Of a stretch of DNA of 64,000 bases, positions 1 to 9,170 are shown one piece after another. The translations under genes were made by a program, and so were the position numbers. Origin of the DNA: Brevundimonas sp. Leaf363 (GTDB lineage Bacteria; Pseudomonadota; Alphaproteobacteria; Caulobacterales; Caulobacteraceae). Below the pieces are notes generated by a model. That model saw only the letters and a program-made list of their open reading frames with translations. It had not been told where the DNA came from and did no database searches. How positions within the stretch are numbered: position 1 is the stretch's first letter; the number at the start of each line of letters is the position of its first letter. Location: positions 315,195 to 379,194 of the forward strand of contig NZ_LMPZ01000003.1 of assembly GCF_001424025.1 (NCBI RefSeq), written 5' to 3'.

Positions 1-124
1 CACTCGCGCCTGCTTTCAGGCTCGAATAATGCAACTCGGCTTGCGACACTCGATGCGGGAGCAGAGTGTTTCGCCGCTGTCGCGCGAGAGGCTTGCTCGA
101 TCGGCCATGCGCGGGGGAGAGCAA

Positions 125-817
125 ATGACTGGACATGGGGAAGCGCACCGGGTCGACCGCATCGGCTGGCTACGCGCGGCGGTGCTCGGCGCCAACGACG
201 GCCTGGTCTCGACGGCCAGTCTGGTGGTCGGGGTGGCCGCGGCGGCGGCGAGCCACGGAAGCATCCTGGTCGCCGGCGTCGCCGGGCTCGCCGCCGGCGC
301 CATGTCGATGGCGGCCGGAGAGTATGTCTCGGTCAGTTCGCAGTCCGACACCGAGAAGGCCGACCTGGCTCGCGAAGCGCTGGAGCTGGCGGGAGATCAC
401 GATGCAGAGGTGCGCGAACTGGCGGGGATCTACGTGGGCCGCGGCGTGGCCCCGGACCTGGCGACCGAAGTGGCGCGGCAGATGATGACCCACGACGCAC
501 TGGGCGCCCATGCGCGCGATGAGCTCGGCATTTCTGAGATCACGACGGCGCGCCCCATCCAGGCAGCCGTGACGTCGGCCGTGACCTTCTCGGCCGGCGC
601 GGCGCTGCCCTTGGTCGTGGCGGCGGTCGCGCCCCTGCAAGGGTTGGCGGTCTGGGTCGCCGGCTCCGCCCTGATCGGCCTGGCCGTGCTGGGCGCGCTG
701 GGCGCCCGGGCAGGTGGCGCGCCGATCGGGCGTTCGGTGGTGCGCGTGGTCTTCTGGGGCGCCCTGGCCATGGCGATCACCGCCGGCGTGGGCCGCCTGT
801 TCGGCGTCGCCGCCTGA
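125..817 (+). CDS. VIT family iron/manganese transporter-like membrane protein
   Basis: This protein of about 230 aa resembles the VIT1/CCC1 family, which moves Fe2+ or Mn2+ across membranes. The N-terminal block WLRAAVLGANDGLVSTASLVVG is the family hallmark (first helix with the NDG turn). It is followed by a Gly/Ala-rich helix containing AGAMSMAAGEYVS, an acidic cytoplasmic stretch (about residues 75-135, E/D-rich, the usual metal-binding region) and three C-terminal hydrophobic segments. The ATG at 125 is chosen because GGGGGAGAGCAA precedes it; an in-frame ATG at 29 would add residues that do not look like the family. The stop lies one base from the stop of the convergent TonB receptor. 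An iron role fits the FecI/FecR/TonB neighbours but is an inference. Confidence 0.85.
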   Translation: MTGHGEAHRVDRIGWLRAAVLGANDGLVSTASLVVGVAAAAASHGSILVAGVAGLAAGAMSMAAGEYVSVSSQSDTEKADLAREALELAGDHDAEVRELAGIYVGRGVAPDLATEVARQMMTHDALGAHARDELGISEITTARPIQAAVTSAVTFSAGAALPLVVAAVAPLQGLAVWVAGSALIGLAVLGALGARAGGAPIGRSVVRVVFWGALAMAITAGVGRLFGVAA

Positions 818-818
818 T

Positions 819-3188
819 TCAGAAGCGTGCGGTCACTGCCACGCGGCCGGTGATCGGTCGTTGCGGCGTGCTGATGTCGCCTGGGGGATAGTATGGATTG
901 CCGAAGCTGAAGGTGTCGTCGTCGCGGTTCAGCAGGTTGTCGACTGACGCCCGCACGCCCCAACGCCCGATCTCGGCGCTGATGCCGATCTGGCTAGTCA
1001 GATAGCCTGCCGACCGGCTCATGGACGTCGGCGACAGTGCGATGTCGCTCGGTCCGACGTAGCCGAGGCGCAGCTCTGAGCGCACAGTCGCCTGCGCCAG
1101 CCGGGCTTCGTAGGCCAGGCCCCCCTGAACGCTGAAGTCAGAGACGGCAGGCAGACGGCTGTCGGATCCCAAGGCGAAGCCCGGGTCCGGCCGCGTAAGC
1201 TCAGGGTCGTTGATCACCGCGTGCCCATCCAGGGTCCAGGACCCTGCGCGCCACTCCACTTCGCCTTCCAGTCCGCGATTCCGGCCGTCGCCGAGATTGG
1301 CGGTGAAGGGCAAGCCCTGCTCGTCGAACCGGTCGGACTGGATGTCGCGCCAGTCGGCGACGAACACCGCGGCGCGGCCCCTCAGACGATCATCCAGAAG
1401 GCTGAATCGCGCGCCGAGCTCGCTGGCGACGATCTCGTCGGACCGAACGGCGCGGAGGGGCTGCTGCCCGCCGGGACCGACCGATCCGGCGTTGAAGCCC
1501 GGTCCGCGGTATCCCTCGGTCGCCAGCGCGTAAAAGACGATGGGGCCACGATCGTACTCGACCACCAACCGGGGCGCGACGCCGACCAGCTCGTCATCCC
1601 CCGCGAAAGGCTCGACGCCAGTGGTCTCGCTGCGATGTTCGAGGCCGGTGCGAAACAGCCGTGCGCCTGCGGTGACCTTCAGATCGTCCGTCACCGCGTA
1701 GCCCGCATCGACGAACAGCGCGGCCTCGTCCACGTGATCGCGACGATGCTGCTGCAGGGCGACAGCCCCGCCGCGGCCGTCGGAGACAGAGAGCGTCCTG
1801 TTATGCGTGTACTCGGAGAAGAACAGGCCGGCGCTCCAGCTGGTCCGGGCGCCAAGGTCTCCGCTCAGACGGATTTCGTGGACCGCGGCGGACAGATCGT
1901 CGGACTGATCGAGCGCGGCCAGATCCACGAGGCCGAACCCGAGCGCCGAGGGGCTGGCGTCGTATCGGGCGTCGAGGCCGTGGGACTGAATGCTCGATGA
2001 CGCGCGCAACTGAACCCAGCCGAGATCGCCGTCGACCGACAGCCAGAAGCCGTCGAAATCATTCCGGCTAGGCTCCCTCAGCCCCCGGCGTCGCGTGTAA
2101 GGCGCGTCCGGACCCGATGTGGCGTACTGGCTGTCGTCCAGGTCGATGGTCTGGGCGAGAAAGCCAGCCTTCATGGTCCAGGCCGGATTGATGCGCCACA
2201 GGGTGGAAAGCCGAATGCCCTGACGCCGCATTCGGCCGCTGTCCTGCAGATCCAGCGCCGCATCGTCGATGTATCCGCCGGCGATTTCGTCATACCCGAC
2301 CAGCCGCACCGCAAGCCTGTCGCTCAGCAGGGGCAGGTTGACGACCATCTCGGCCGCCCCGCCCGGCGCGCCACCCGCCGTGGCCGCCGCCTCGCCCGTA
2401 ATCCGCCCGTAGAAGCCCGTAGGATCGGGCGCTCGGGACACGACCTGCACGACGCCGCCCATGGAGCCGGCGCCATAGAGCGCGCCCTGGGGACCCCGCA
2501 GCACCTCGATGCGCTCCACGTCAGCCAGACGCAGCGCCGGATCAGGCGCGTCGTATGTCAGTCGGACATCGTCCAGGTAGAGGCCGACCAGAGCTTGCGT
2601 CTGCCCCGCGACAGGACCGTCCGCCATGCCGCGGATGAACACCTTGTCCCGGCCCGGCCCCAGATTTGTCACGGTCAGGCCCGCGACGCGCGCGGCCACG
2701 CCGTTCAGATCCGTCACGCCCGCCCGCTCGAGCGCAAGCCCGTCCAGCGAGGACAGGCCATAGGGTGCACGCGAGAGCAGCAGGTGATCTGATCGCGCAG
2801 CCGTCACCACCACGTCGTCCAGCAGTCTCGGCGTCGCCGCTCCGACTTCCGCGACCGTTCGTGCCGCCGCAGGCGCAGGCGCAGCGAGGCGTACGACCCG
2901 CCAGGCGCCGGGACCCACGCGAATGACCGCGCAATGCGTTCCCACCGTCAACCGGGACAGAGCCCTGTCCGCCGCCAGCCGTCCCCGGACGCCGCGGCTG
3001 GAACCGCACCGGTCGCTTCCGCCGGCGTTGATCGTGATGCCCGCCTGCAGCCCGAAATCGATGAGGGCGCTGCGTAGAGGCTGCGGCGCTACCGAGACAT
3101 CGACCAGCGCCCCGCCCTGGGCCCAGGCTGACATGGGCGCAGCGGCGGCAAGCGCGGCGGCCAGGGCGCTGAGGAAGGCTCGTACCAA
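819..3188 (-). CDS. TonB-dependent receptor with N-terminal STN signalling domain (FecA-like)
   Basis: This is an outer-membrane, TonB-gated receptor. The signal peptide covers about residues 1-23 (ends SAWA-Q). An STN/secretin-TonB short domain follows (about 30-100: VAPQPLRSALIDFGLQAGI...), then a plug (about 125-255, with VERIEVLRGPQGALYGAGSMGGVV) and a beta-barrel ending in the typical terminal aromatic RVAVTARF. The STN domain is the part that transducers use to talk to FecR, so this receptor is probably both importer and signal source for the FecR and ECF sigma genes just upstream. The start codon is TTG at 3188, 19 bases after the fecR stop. The substrate is unknown; a ferric siderophore or similar chelate is the usual ligand for such trios. 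Confidence 0.9.
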   Translation of the reverse strand: MVRAFLSALAAALAAAAPMSAWAQGGALVDVSVAPQPLRSALIDFGLQAGITINAGGSDRCGSSRGVRGRLAADRALSRLTVGTHCAVIRVGPGAWRVVRLAAPAPAAARTVAEVGAATPRLLDDVVVTAARSDHLLLSRAPYGLSSLDGLALERAGVTDLNGVAARVAGLTVTNLGPGRDKVFIRGMADGPVAGQTQALVGLYLDDVRLTYDAPDPALRLADVERIEVLRGPQGALYGAGSMGGVVQVVSRAPDPTGFYGRITGEAAATAGGAPGGAAEMVVNLPLLSDRLAVRLVGYDEIAGGYIDDAALDLQDSGRMRRQGIRLSTLWRINPAWTMKAGFLAQTIDLDDSQYATSGPDAPYTRRRGLREPSRNDFDGFWLSVDGDLGWVQLRASSSIQSHGLDARYDASPSALGFGLVDLAALDQSDDLSAAVHEIRLSGDLGARTSWSAGLFFSEYTHNRTLSVSDGRGGAVALQQHRRDHVDEAALFVDAGYAVTDDLKVTAGARLFRTGLEHRSETTGVEPFAGDDELVGVAPRLVVEYDRGPIVFYALATEGYRGPGFNAGSVGPGGQQPLRAVRSDEIVASELGARFSLLDDRLRGRAAVFVADWRDIQSDRFDEQGLPFTANLGDGRNRGLEGEVEWRAGSWTLDGHAVINDPELTRPDPGFALGSDSRLPAVSDFSVQGGLAYEARLAQATVRSELRLGYVGPSDIALSPTSMSRSAGYLTSQIGISAEIGRWGVRASVDNLLNRDDDTFSFGNPYYPPGDISTPQRPITGRVAVTARF

Positions 3189-3207
3189 AGCGGCGTCCGA
3201 AGCAGGT

Positions 3208-4179
3208 TCAGCGCCGTTCTAGCCGAACCCCCTGCGGCCCGCGAGTGGCGGTGATTGGCAGAAGACGCTCGAGCCGATCGATGACGGCCCCCTCGTCGTC
3301 CAGAACCAGCACGCCCGTGAAGCGGACGTTCGCCGCGTCCGGCGCCGTCGTCACCGGCGTTACGAAGCCCCGGCTCAGGTCGGCGGCGATCTCGCTCAGC
3401 GGCCGATCGACGTAGGCGCGCCGCCCCTCCGTCCAGGCGGCCGCGGTGCGCACGTCCGCCGGCGCGACCGCCATGCGGTCATCAACGTCGGCCCGGCGCA
3501 CCGCCTGACCCACCGTGAGGCGGACCTTGCGTGACGGCTGATCGAGGTCAGAGACCTCGACCACGCCACGCATGACCGAGACTTCGGTGTCCTGTGCAGA
3601 GCGTCGGATGTTGAAGGCCGTGCCGACGACGCGCACCTGGCTTTCACCCACATCGACCAGGAAGGGCCGGTCGGCGTCGTGGGCGACATCGAACACGGCC
3701 TCGGCCTGATCCATGTGAACGAGGCGTCGTCCGCGCTCCATCTTCACAGAGACGCGAGAGCCGCCGTTGATCTGGAGCCGCGATCCATCCTCCAGCGCCA
3801 CCGTCCGGGTTTCGCCCGGCGCTGTTTCGTAGACCGCCGTGGGAATGGGGCGGAAAAGGGGAAGGAGGAACACAGCCGCAGCGACCGCCGCCGCCATGGC
3901 GGGCGCCGCGATCAGCCAGCGGCGACCTGGACTTGCACGCCGCTCGCGCTGCGACGCCAGGTCGATCACAGTAGCCGGCCTCGCGCTCGCTAGCTCGTCT
4001 GCCGCGCTCCAGAGGCCTTCGGCCTCGTCGAACGCTCGCTGGTGCGCGGGGTCCGCATTCAGCCAGGCCGTCGCCGTGTCCCAGTCCTCCAGTCCGACAT
4101 CATCGGCGCGCAGACGCACGACCCAGGCGGCGGCCTGAGCAGCGATCTCCTCGTCCCTGATGACGTCGTCGTGGGTCAT
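3208..4179 (-). CDS. FecR-family anti-sigma/sigma regulator
   Basis: This protein of about 323 aa has the FecR layout. A cytoplasmic N-terminal anti-sigma region (DUF4880-like, with AAAWVVRLRADDV and NADPAHQRAFDEAEGLW) is followed by one transmembrane helix (about residues 95-115). The periplasmic FecR domain follows (YETAPGETRTVALEDGS, RRLVHMDQAEAVFDVAHD, FLVDVGESQVRVVGTAFNIR) and then a short C-terminal STN-like part. It should relay receptor occupancy to the ECF sigma factor encoded immediately upstream. I use the ATG at 4179. An in-frame GTG at 4260, four bases past the sigma-factor stop, would give a longer N-terminus that does not look like the family, but translational coupling from it cannot be excluded. 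Confidence 0.87.
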   Translation of the reverse strand: MTHDDVIRDEEIAAQAAAWVVRLRADDVGLEDWDTATAWLNADPAHQRAFDEAEGLWSAADELASARPATVIDLASQRERRASPGRRWLIAAPAMAAAVAAAVFLLPLFRPIPTAVYETAPGETRTVALEDGSRLQINGGSRVSVKMERGRRLVHMDQAEAVFDVAHDADRPFLVDVGESQVRVVGTAFNIRRSAQDTEVSVMRGVVEVSDLDQPSRKVRLTVGQAVRRADVDDRMAVAPADVRTAAAWTEGRRAYVDRPLSEIAADLSRGFVTPVTTAPDAANVRFTGVLVLDDEGAVIDRLERLLPITATRGPQGVRLERR

Positions 4180-4264
4180 GATCCGATCCGGGCCCGAGCG
4201 GGCCTTGAAGAGGAGACGACGCGACCGCTGCGGACCCTCAATGAAAAATGGCGAAAGCACGTCA

Positions 4265-4828
4265 TCACGGCCATCCCACCTTGAGCAGGAGCGTCTTCAG
4301 GGAGGCCGAGATGTATTTTTCGACCGCGCTGCGCGAGACGCCCATGCGATCCGCCACCTCGCTCTGGCTCATCCCCTCCAGCTTGTGCAGGCGGAAGGCC
4401 TCGGCCGCTTTCGGGGGCATCTGGGCGATCGCGGCAGTGACCTTCTCAAGCTTCAATCGCGCCCAGACAGCGTCCTCGGCGGACGGCGCGTCTTCGGCCT
4501 CGCCTGCAGGATCGCTGACCTGCGCGCGCCGCCATTCCAGATCCCGCGCGCCCGAGCGCCGCTGCGCCTTTGAGCCATCCAGCGCCAGGTTGGCGGCTAT
4601 GCGGTAGAGGAAGGCCAGCGGCTGACGCACCTCTGCCGCCGCCTCGTCCGTCAGTGTCTGCAGGCGAAGCCAGACATCCTGCGCCATATCCTCGGCTGTG
4701 GCGGACGATCCGGTTCGCGCGGTCAGGAACCGAACGAGGGCGGGACGCGCGTCCAGCCAGGCGTCCGCCAAGGCCTGTCGGGCATTGGCGGAAGCGCGGT
4801 CCTGTAACGGCTCTTCGGGCGAACTCAC
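4265..4828 (-). CDS. ECF RNA polymerase sigma factor (FecI-like)
   Basis: This is a 187-aa group IV sigma factor. Region 2 is at about residues 28-95 (ARPALVRFLTARTGSSATAEDMAQDVWLRL, where AEDMAQDVWL is the DExxQE/-10 recognition block). Region 4 is at about 125-185 (MPPKAAEAFRLHKLEGMSQSEVADRMGVSRSAVEKYI), a helix-turn-helix for the -35 element. The start is GTG at 4828. It heads a minus-strand sigma-FecR-TonB receptor operon, the standard cell-surface-signalling order, and is divergent from the hemolysin/ligase cluster. The 120-base gap to 4949 must hold both promoters. Confidence 0.9.
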   Translation of the reverse strand: MSSPEEPLQDRASANARQALADAWLDARPALVRFLTARTGSSATAEDMAQDVWLRLQTLTDEAAAEVRQPLAFLYRIAANLALDGSKAQRRSGARDLEWRRAQVSDPAGEAEDAPSAEDAVWARLKLEKVTAAIAQMPPKAAEAFRLHKLEGMSQSEVADRMGVSRSAVEKYISASLKTLLLKVGWP

Positions 4829-4948
4829 CGCGCCATCGTGGGTCTCTCAGCCATCAGCGGCAACCCAGCTTTTCGGTTCGCAAGATTTTTTGAGGGAGGC
4901 GGCTTTCGGCGTCGTCTCAGGCCCACAGACCCCCGGTCAGAGGCCCGT

Positions 4949-5638
4949 ATGTTTGCAGTTCGGCTTCCCAGTTCTGACGCCGAGACGCCCCCCACGCGGA
5001 CGCGTCGGACGCTTTCGTCGAGCGTCATTCGATTCGATGATCCCCGGACCGGCGAGCGCCGCCGCGTGGAGCGTTTCATCGAGGACGCATACGCCGAGGC
5101 GTACGGAAGCCGGATCAGGGCGCACTATCCGACCCTGATGAGCGTGCAGGACGAGGCCGGCGTGATCTACGCCGTCGTCGGCTTCCGCCATGCGGCCGAG
5201 GATGCGCTGTTCCTCGAACAGTATCTCGACGCGCCCGTCCAAGCGGTTCTGGGACAGGCCGTCGGCGTGCCGGTCGAGCGCTCGCACATCGCGGAAATTG
5301 GCGGGCTGGCGTCTAGCGGACAGGGCGCGACGGTCTTCCTGTTCGCCGCCATGGCGCGCCATCTCAAGCGCGAAGGTCTGAGGTTCGCCGTGGCGACCGC
5401 GACCGGAGAGCTGCGCCGCATCTTCAGTCGCGCCGGCCTCGGCGCCCTGGAAGTCGCCAAGGCGGATCCGGCGCGCCTCGTCGATGGCGGGGGCGCCTGG
5501 GGTGCATACTACCAGACCGACCCGGTGGTGCTGGCGGGCTGCATCTCGACCGCGACGGCGCCGCTGGACCACTTTTCAGAAGCGGCGCCTGTCGGCCGCG
5601 CCGTGCGCACGCGCCTTCACTTCGAGGATCGCGGATGA
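4949..5638 (+). CDS. Thermostable hemolysin family (GNAT-like) protein
   Basis: This protein of about 229 aa matches the T_hemolysin family first named from Vibrio delta-VPH. Family-like blocks are VERFIEDAYAEAYGSRI, HYPTLMSVQD, FLEQYLDAPVQAVL, RSHIAEIGGLAS and the C-terminal ATGELRRIFSRAGLG. The EIGxLAS...LFAAMARHL...LRFAVATATGELR pattern looks like a GNAT/autoinducer-synthase fold, so acyl transfer is my inferred activity; the historical hemolysin name need not describe it. The ATG at 4949 is used (AGAGG five bases upstream); a GTG at 4838 would overlap the promoter gap. The stop overlaps the next start (ATGA at 5635), which indicates translational coupling with the adenylating enzyme. Confidence 0.78.
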   Translation: MFAVRLPSSDAETPPTRTRRTLSSSVIRFDDPRTGERRRVERFIEDAYAEAYGSRIRAHYPTLMSVQDEAGVIYAVVGFRHAAEDALFLEQYLDAPVQAVLGQAVGVPVERSHIAEIGGLASSGQGATVFLFAAMARHLKREGLRFAVATATGELRRIFSRAGLGALEVAKADPARLVDGGGAWGAYYQTDPVVLAGCISTATAPLDHFSEAAPVGRAVRTRLHFEDRG

Positions 5639-7062
5639 GCGCCGTTCTCGACGCCCTGACGCTTCGCGCCCGCGTCACGCCCGGCGATGTCGTCCTGACC
5701 TGGAACGACGGCGCCCTGACGGCGGCTGAGCTGATGACGGAGGTCAGCTGTCTGGCGGCCAGGCTGTTTGGAGACCTGTCGCCCGTCGGCGTCGCCCTCG
5801 ATAACGGACCGGCGTGGGTGATCGCCGATCTGGCGCTGATTTTGTCTGGCCGCCCCAGCGTTCCAATTCCGCCTTTCTTCACTCCGTCACAGCGCGACCA
5901 TGCGCTCGCCGACGCCGGAGCCAGGCTCCTGATCACCGCCGGCGACGCCGACGACGACGTCGTCCTGCCCGGCGGGCGCCTGCGGTTCGCGAAAACCGGA
6001 GCGGCCGGGCGACTTCTGCATCCCGGCACGGCCAAGATCACCTACACCTCCGGCTCGACCGGAGCGCCCAAGGGCGTCTGCCTGTCTCAAGCGCAGATGG
6101 AAGCCGTCGCTGCGTCGCTGGTGACGGTTCTGGGCCAGGACCGCGCCGGTCTGCACATGCCGGTCCTGCCGCTGGCCGTGCTGCTGGAGAACGTCGCCGG
6201 GCTTTACGTCACGTTTCTGGCCGGGGGGCGATACCACGCTGTCAGCCTGAGCGAGGCGGGCATGGGCGACGCGTTTCGTCCCGACTTCGCCAAACTGCTG
6301 ACCACTGTGGCCCAGGCGGGCGCGACCACGCTCATTCTCGTGCCTGAGCTTCTGCGGGGGCTGATCGCGGCTCAGGCGACGCTAAGGCTGGATCACGGGC
6401 TGGAGATGATCGCCGTGGGGGGCGCCCGCGTGTCTCCCGCGCTTCTGAACGCCGCTTCGGCCGCCGGCTTGCCTGTGGTCGAAGGATACGGCCTCAGCGA
6501 ATGCGCCTCGGTCGTGGCGCTGAACACGCCGGATGACGCCCGCCCCGGAACGGTCGGGCGGCCGCTGCCTCACCTGCAGGTCGCTTTGGCCCCGGATGGG
6601 GAGATCCTGGTCTCTCCGCATCCCTTCCTCGGCTACGTCGGCGGCGAGGCTGCATCCCATACGCTCGGCACGGGCGACATCGGCGCGTTCGATGGCGAAG
6701 GGCGGCTGAGGATCGAGGGCCGCAAGGGCAACATCCTGATCACCGCTTTCGGACGCAACGTGGCGCCGGAGTGGGTCGAGAGCGAGCTTCTGGCCGAGCC
6801 GCATATTCTGCAGGCCATGGTCCTGGGCGAGGCCGAGGCGGCCTTGTCGGCCCTGATCGTTCCCATGCCGGGCGTCGATCCGGCGCAGGTGGACGCCGCG
6901 GTCGCTCGGGCCAACGGGCGTCTGCCGGATTACGCGCGCGTCGAGGCCTGGCGACCCGTTCCGCCCTTCGATCCCGCAGCCGGCCAGGTCACCGCCAACG
7001 GCCGCCCACGCCGCGACGCCCTGCGGCGCGCCCACGCCATACCTCCCTCCCAAAACGCCTGA
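5635..7062 (+). CDS. AMP-binding acyl-adenylating enzyme (short acyl-CoA synthetase-like)
   Basis: This is a 475-aa ANL-superfamily enzyme. Motifs in order are the phosphate loop YTSGSTGAPKGV (about 137-148), YGLSE, TGDIG, and the hinge GRKGNILITAFGRNVAPEWVE. It is shorter than typical acyl-CoA synthetases (about 500-560 aa). The C-terminal A10 motif reads TANGRPRRDAL, so the lysine that usually completes adenylation (NGK) appears to be Arg. It probably activates a fatty acid or other carboxylate, handing it to CoA, to the coupled GNAT-like protein, or to a carrier not encoded here. It is coupled by ATGA overlap to the upstream gene, and the diiron gene starts nine bases downstream. The substrate is unknown. 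Confidence 0.85.
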   Translation: MSAVLDALTLRARVTPGDVVLTWNDGALTAAELMTEVSCLAARLFGDLSPVGVALDNGPAWVIADLALILSGRPSVPIPPFFTPSQRDHALADAGARLLITAGDADDDVVLPGGRLRFAKTGAAGRLLHPGTAKITYTSGSTGAPKGVCLSQAQMEAVAASLVTVLGQDRAGLHMPVLPLAVLLENVAGLYVTFLAGGRYHAVSLSEAGMGDAFRPDFAKLLTTVAQAGATTLILVPELLRGLIAAQATLRLDHGLEMIAVGGARVSPALLNAASAAGLPVVEGYGLSECASVVALNTPDDARPGTVGRPLPHLQVALAPDGEILVSPHPFLGYVGGEAASHTLGTGDIGAFDGEGRLRIEGRKGNILITAFGRNVAPEWVESELLAEPHILQAMVLGEAEAALSALIVPMPGVDPAQVDAAVARANGRLPDYARVEAWRPVPPFDPAAGQVTANGRPRRDALRRAHAIPPSQNA

Positions 7063-7070
7063 GAGTCCGC

Positions 7071-7748
7071 ATGTCCTTCTTCGACGATCTGGTCGCCGCG
7101 ACCGCAGCAGAGCGGGCCGCCTTCGCCGCCGTCCCGCAAATCCGCGATGGGCTTGCGGGGCGGATCAGCCGCGAGACCTACGTGGCCTATCTGGCCCAGG
7201 CCTATCACCACGTCCGCCACACAGTGCCGCTGATGCAAGCGACGCGCGCACGGCTCGACGACGATCACGCCGTCTTCAAGTCCGCCCTGGACGACTACAT
7301 CGCCGAGGAGACCGGCCACGAGCAGTGGATCCTGAATGACATCCGCGCGGCTGGCGGCGATCCGGACCGGACCGTTCGCGAGGGTCCGAACGTGGCGACC
7401 GAGATCATGGTGTCCTACGCCTACGACACCATCCAGCGCATCAATCCGATGGCCTTCTTCGGCATGGTCTATGTGCTGGAGGGGACCAGCATTCAGCTGG
7501 CCAGCGTCGGCGCCGAAGCCGTTCAACAGAGCTTGGGGCTGCCGCCCGCGGCCTTCACCTATCTGATCTCCCACGGCGCCCTGGATCAGGACCACATCCT
7601 GTTTCTGAAACAGCTACTGGACGGCGTGTCGGACGCCGACGATCGCGCCGCCATCGTCCACATGGCCAAGGTGATGTTCGGCCTGTTCGGCGGCGTGTTC
7701 GCCTCCATTCCTCACGTCGCCGCGCGGGAGACCGCCGATGCGATTTAA
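7071..7748 (+). CDS. Heme-oxygenase-like diiron oxidase/oxygenase (TenA/UndA-like)
   Basis: This 225-aa all-helical protein has the HDO (heme-oxygenase-like diiron) pattern. Visible candidate ligands are Glu79/Glu80 and His83 in the block YIAEETGHEQWI, Glu137 in VYVLEGTSIQLA, and His168, Asp172 and His175 in HGALDQDHILFL. AYHHVRHTVP near residue 45 is the usual first core helix. Family members include UndA (fatty acid to terminal alkene), BesC and related C-C-cleaving or N-oxygenating enzymes; many are annotated as TenA or iron-containing redox enzyme. The adjacent acyl-activating enzyme and SDR favour a fatty-acyl or carboxylate substrate, which is an inference. The ATG at 7071 is used; the 3' end overlaps the SDR start at 7738. 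Confidence 0.8.
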   Translation: MSFFDDLVAATAAERAAFAAVPQIRDGLAGRISRETYVAYLAQAYHHVRHTVPLMQATRARLDDDHAVFKSALDDYIAEETGHEQWILNDIRAAGGDPDRTVREGPNVATEIMVSYAYDTIQRINPMAFFGMVYVLEGTSIQLASVGAEAVQQSLGLPPAAFTYLISHGALDQDHILFLKQLLDGVSDADDRAAIVHMAKVMFGLFGGVFASIPHVAARETADAI

Positions 7749-8490
7749 GGATCGCGACGTCCTGATCACGGGCGGGTCGGGCGCCCTGGGCCGACGGGTG
7801 GTGCAACAGATCAGGCGCGACGGCGGCCGTGTCGTCGTCATCGCCCGCGCGCTCATGGACGGTCAGGAAACACTGATAGGCGATCTTTCCACGCCCCAGG
7901 GTCTGGAGGCCGTCGCGGCAACGGTCGCCGCCCGGCCATGGGACGTGCTGATCAACATAGCCGGCATCCAGCACTTCGGGCCGCTGGAGCACCAGACGGC
8001 GGAGCACCTGCTGGCCAGCTACATGGTCAATCTGGTCGCGCCGGCCCGCCTGACACAGGCCGTCCTGCCCGGCATGAAGGCGCGCGGGCGAGGCCAGATC
8101 GCCAACGTCGGGTCGATCTTCGGCTCCATCAACTTCGCCCACTTCGCCACATACTCCAGCGCCAAGGCGGGGATGCGGGCGCTGAGCCAGTCGTTGCGGC
8201 GAGAACTGACCGGCACGGGCGTAGGCGTCACCTATGTCGCGCCGCGCGCGGTCGCGACCTCGTTCAACTCGGACCGGGTGAACGAGTTCGCCCGGCTCAC
8301 CGGTATGGCCGTCGACGACCCGGATCGCATCGCCCGCCGTATCGTCAGCGCGATCCGCAAGGACCGCCGCGACGTCTACATCGGCTTCCCCGAGAGCCTA
8401 TTCGTCCGGCTGAACGGCCTGGCGCCGAGCGTCATCGACGGCGCCCTGAAATCCAACGACCTAAAGGCCCGCGCCCTGTTCGCCGGCTGA
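7738..8490 (+). CDS. Short-chain dehydrogenase/reductase (cluster SDR)
   Basis: This is a 250-aa classical SDR. The cofactor motif GGSGALG lies near residue 12, the acidic DLST loop near 49, NIAG near 73, the catalytic Ser in NVGSIFGSINF near 122 and YSSAK near 141-145. It reduces or oxidises a carbonyl/hydroxyl group with NAD(P). The ORF starts inside the end of the diiron gene (11-base overlap), so the two are translationally coupled and likely act on the same substrate. The loop after the adenine-binding strand (ARALMD) leaves NADH versus NADPH preference unresolved. Confidence 0.88.
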   Translation: MRFKDRDVLITGGSGALGRRVVQQIRRDGGRVVVIARALMDGQETLIGDLSTPQGLEAVAATVAARPWDVLINIAGIQHFGPLEHQTAEHLLASYMVNLVAPARLTQAVLPGMKARGRGQIANVGSIFGSINFAHFATYSSAKAGMRALSQSLRRELTGTGVGVTYVAPRAVATSFNSDRVNEFARLTGMAVDDPDRIARRIVSAIRKDRRDVYIGFPESLFVRLNGLAPSVIDGALKSNDLKARALFAG

Positions 8491-8512
8491 AATCGAGAGA
8501 GGAAAAATTCCC

Positions 8513-9160
8513 ATGAAACGCCCCCTGTTCGCCTTGGCCCTGATGGCCGCGCCCATGACGGCGGCGTCCGTCGCACACGCAGACGCCTGCGATGATCGTG
8601 TTCGCGGTCTTCAGCAGTCCTGGGACCACGTGAACTTCGAGGTCGCCCGAGGCGTCCGCACCGCCGAGATGGCGCGCCTGAACACCCAGGCGGACGCCGT
8701 CGTGGCCCAGTGCGGCAATCGTGCGGAGCCGCTGGTCTGGGACGCGATCATCACCGCCTCCGAGGCCGGTCTGCGCGGCGGCATCGGGGCCCTGGGTCTG
8801 GTTCGCGACGCCCGCTCCGAACTGGAACACGCGGAGCGGATCAATCCCCGCGCCCTGAACGGCGCCGTCTATGTGTCGCTCGGTTCCCTGTACGCCCAAG
8901 TGCCGGGCGCGCCGATCGGCTTTGGCAACCGTCAGCGGGCGCGCGAGTATCTGCAACGCGGTCTGGCCACGGCGCCCAACGACGTCGACGCCAACTTCTT
9001 CATGGGCGATCTTCTGTCCCGCGAGCATGATTGGGACGGCGCCGCCCGCTACCTGCAACGCGCCATCGACGCGCCGGCCCGTAACGGCCGCACCGTGGCG
9101 GATCGCGGCCGCAAGGCGGAAGCCCGGGCGCTGCTTGTCCGCGTCCAGCAGCATCACTGA
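8513..9160 (+). CDS. Exported TPR-like protein
   Basis: This 215-aa protein has a Sec signal peptide (about 1-23, ending VAHA-D). The mature part is rich in helical repeats: SELEHAERINPRALNGAVYVSLGSLY and AREYLQRGLATAPNDVDANFFMGDLL read as TPR units, followed by AARYLQRAIDAP. Two Cys in the mature region (DACDDR and AQCGN) could form a disulfide. It follows the SDR by 22 bases with a good ribosome-binding site (GAGAGAGG) and may be co-transcribed with the hemolysin/ligase/diiron/SDR set. A periplasmic scaffold or accessory role is plausible; no catalytic motif is seen. Confidence 0.7.
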   Translation: MKRPLFALALMAAPMTAASVAHADACDDRVRGLQQSWDHVNFEVARGVRTAEMARLNTQADAVVAQCGNRAEPLVWDAIITASEAGLRGGIGALGLVRDARSELEHAERINPRALNGAVYVSLGSLYAQVPGAPIGFGNRQRAREYLQRGLATAPNDVDANFFMGDLLSREHDWDGAARYLQRAIDAPARNGRTVADRGRKAEARALLVRVQQHH

Positions 9161-9170
9161 GGCCGCACCC

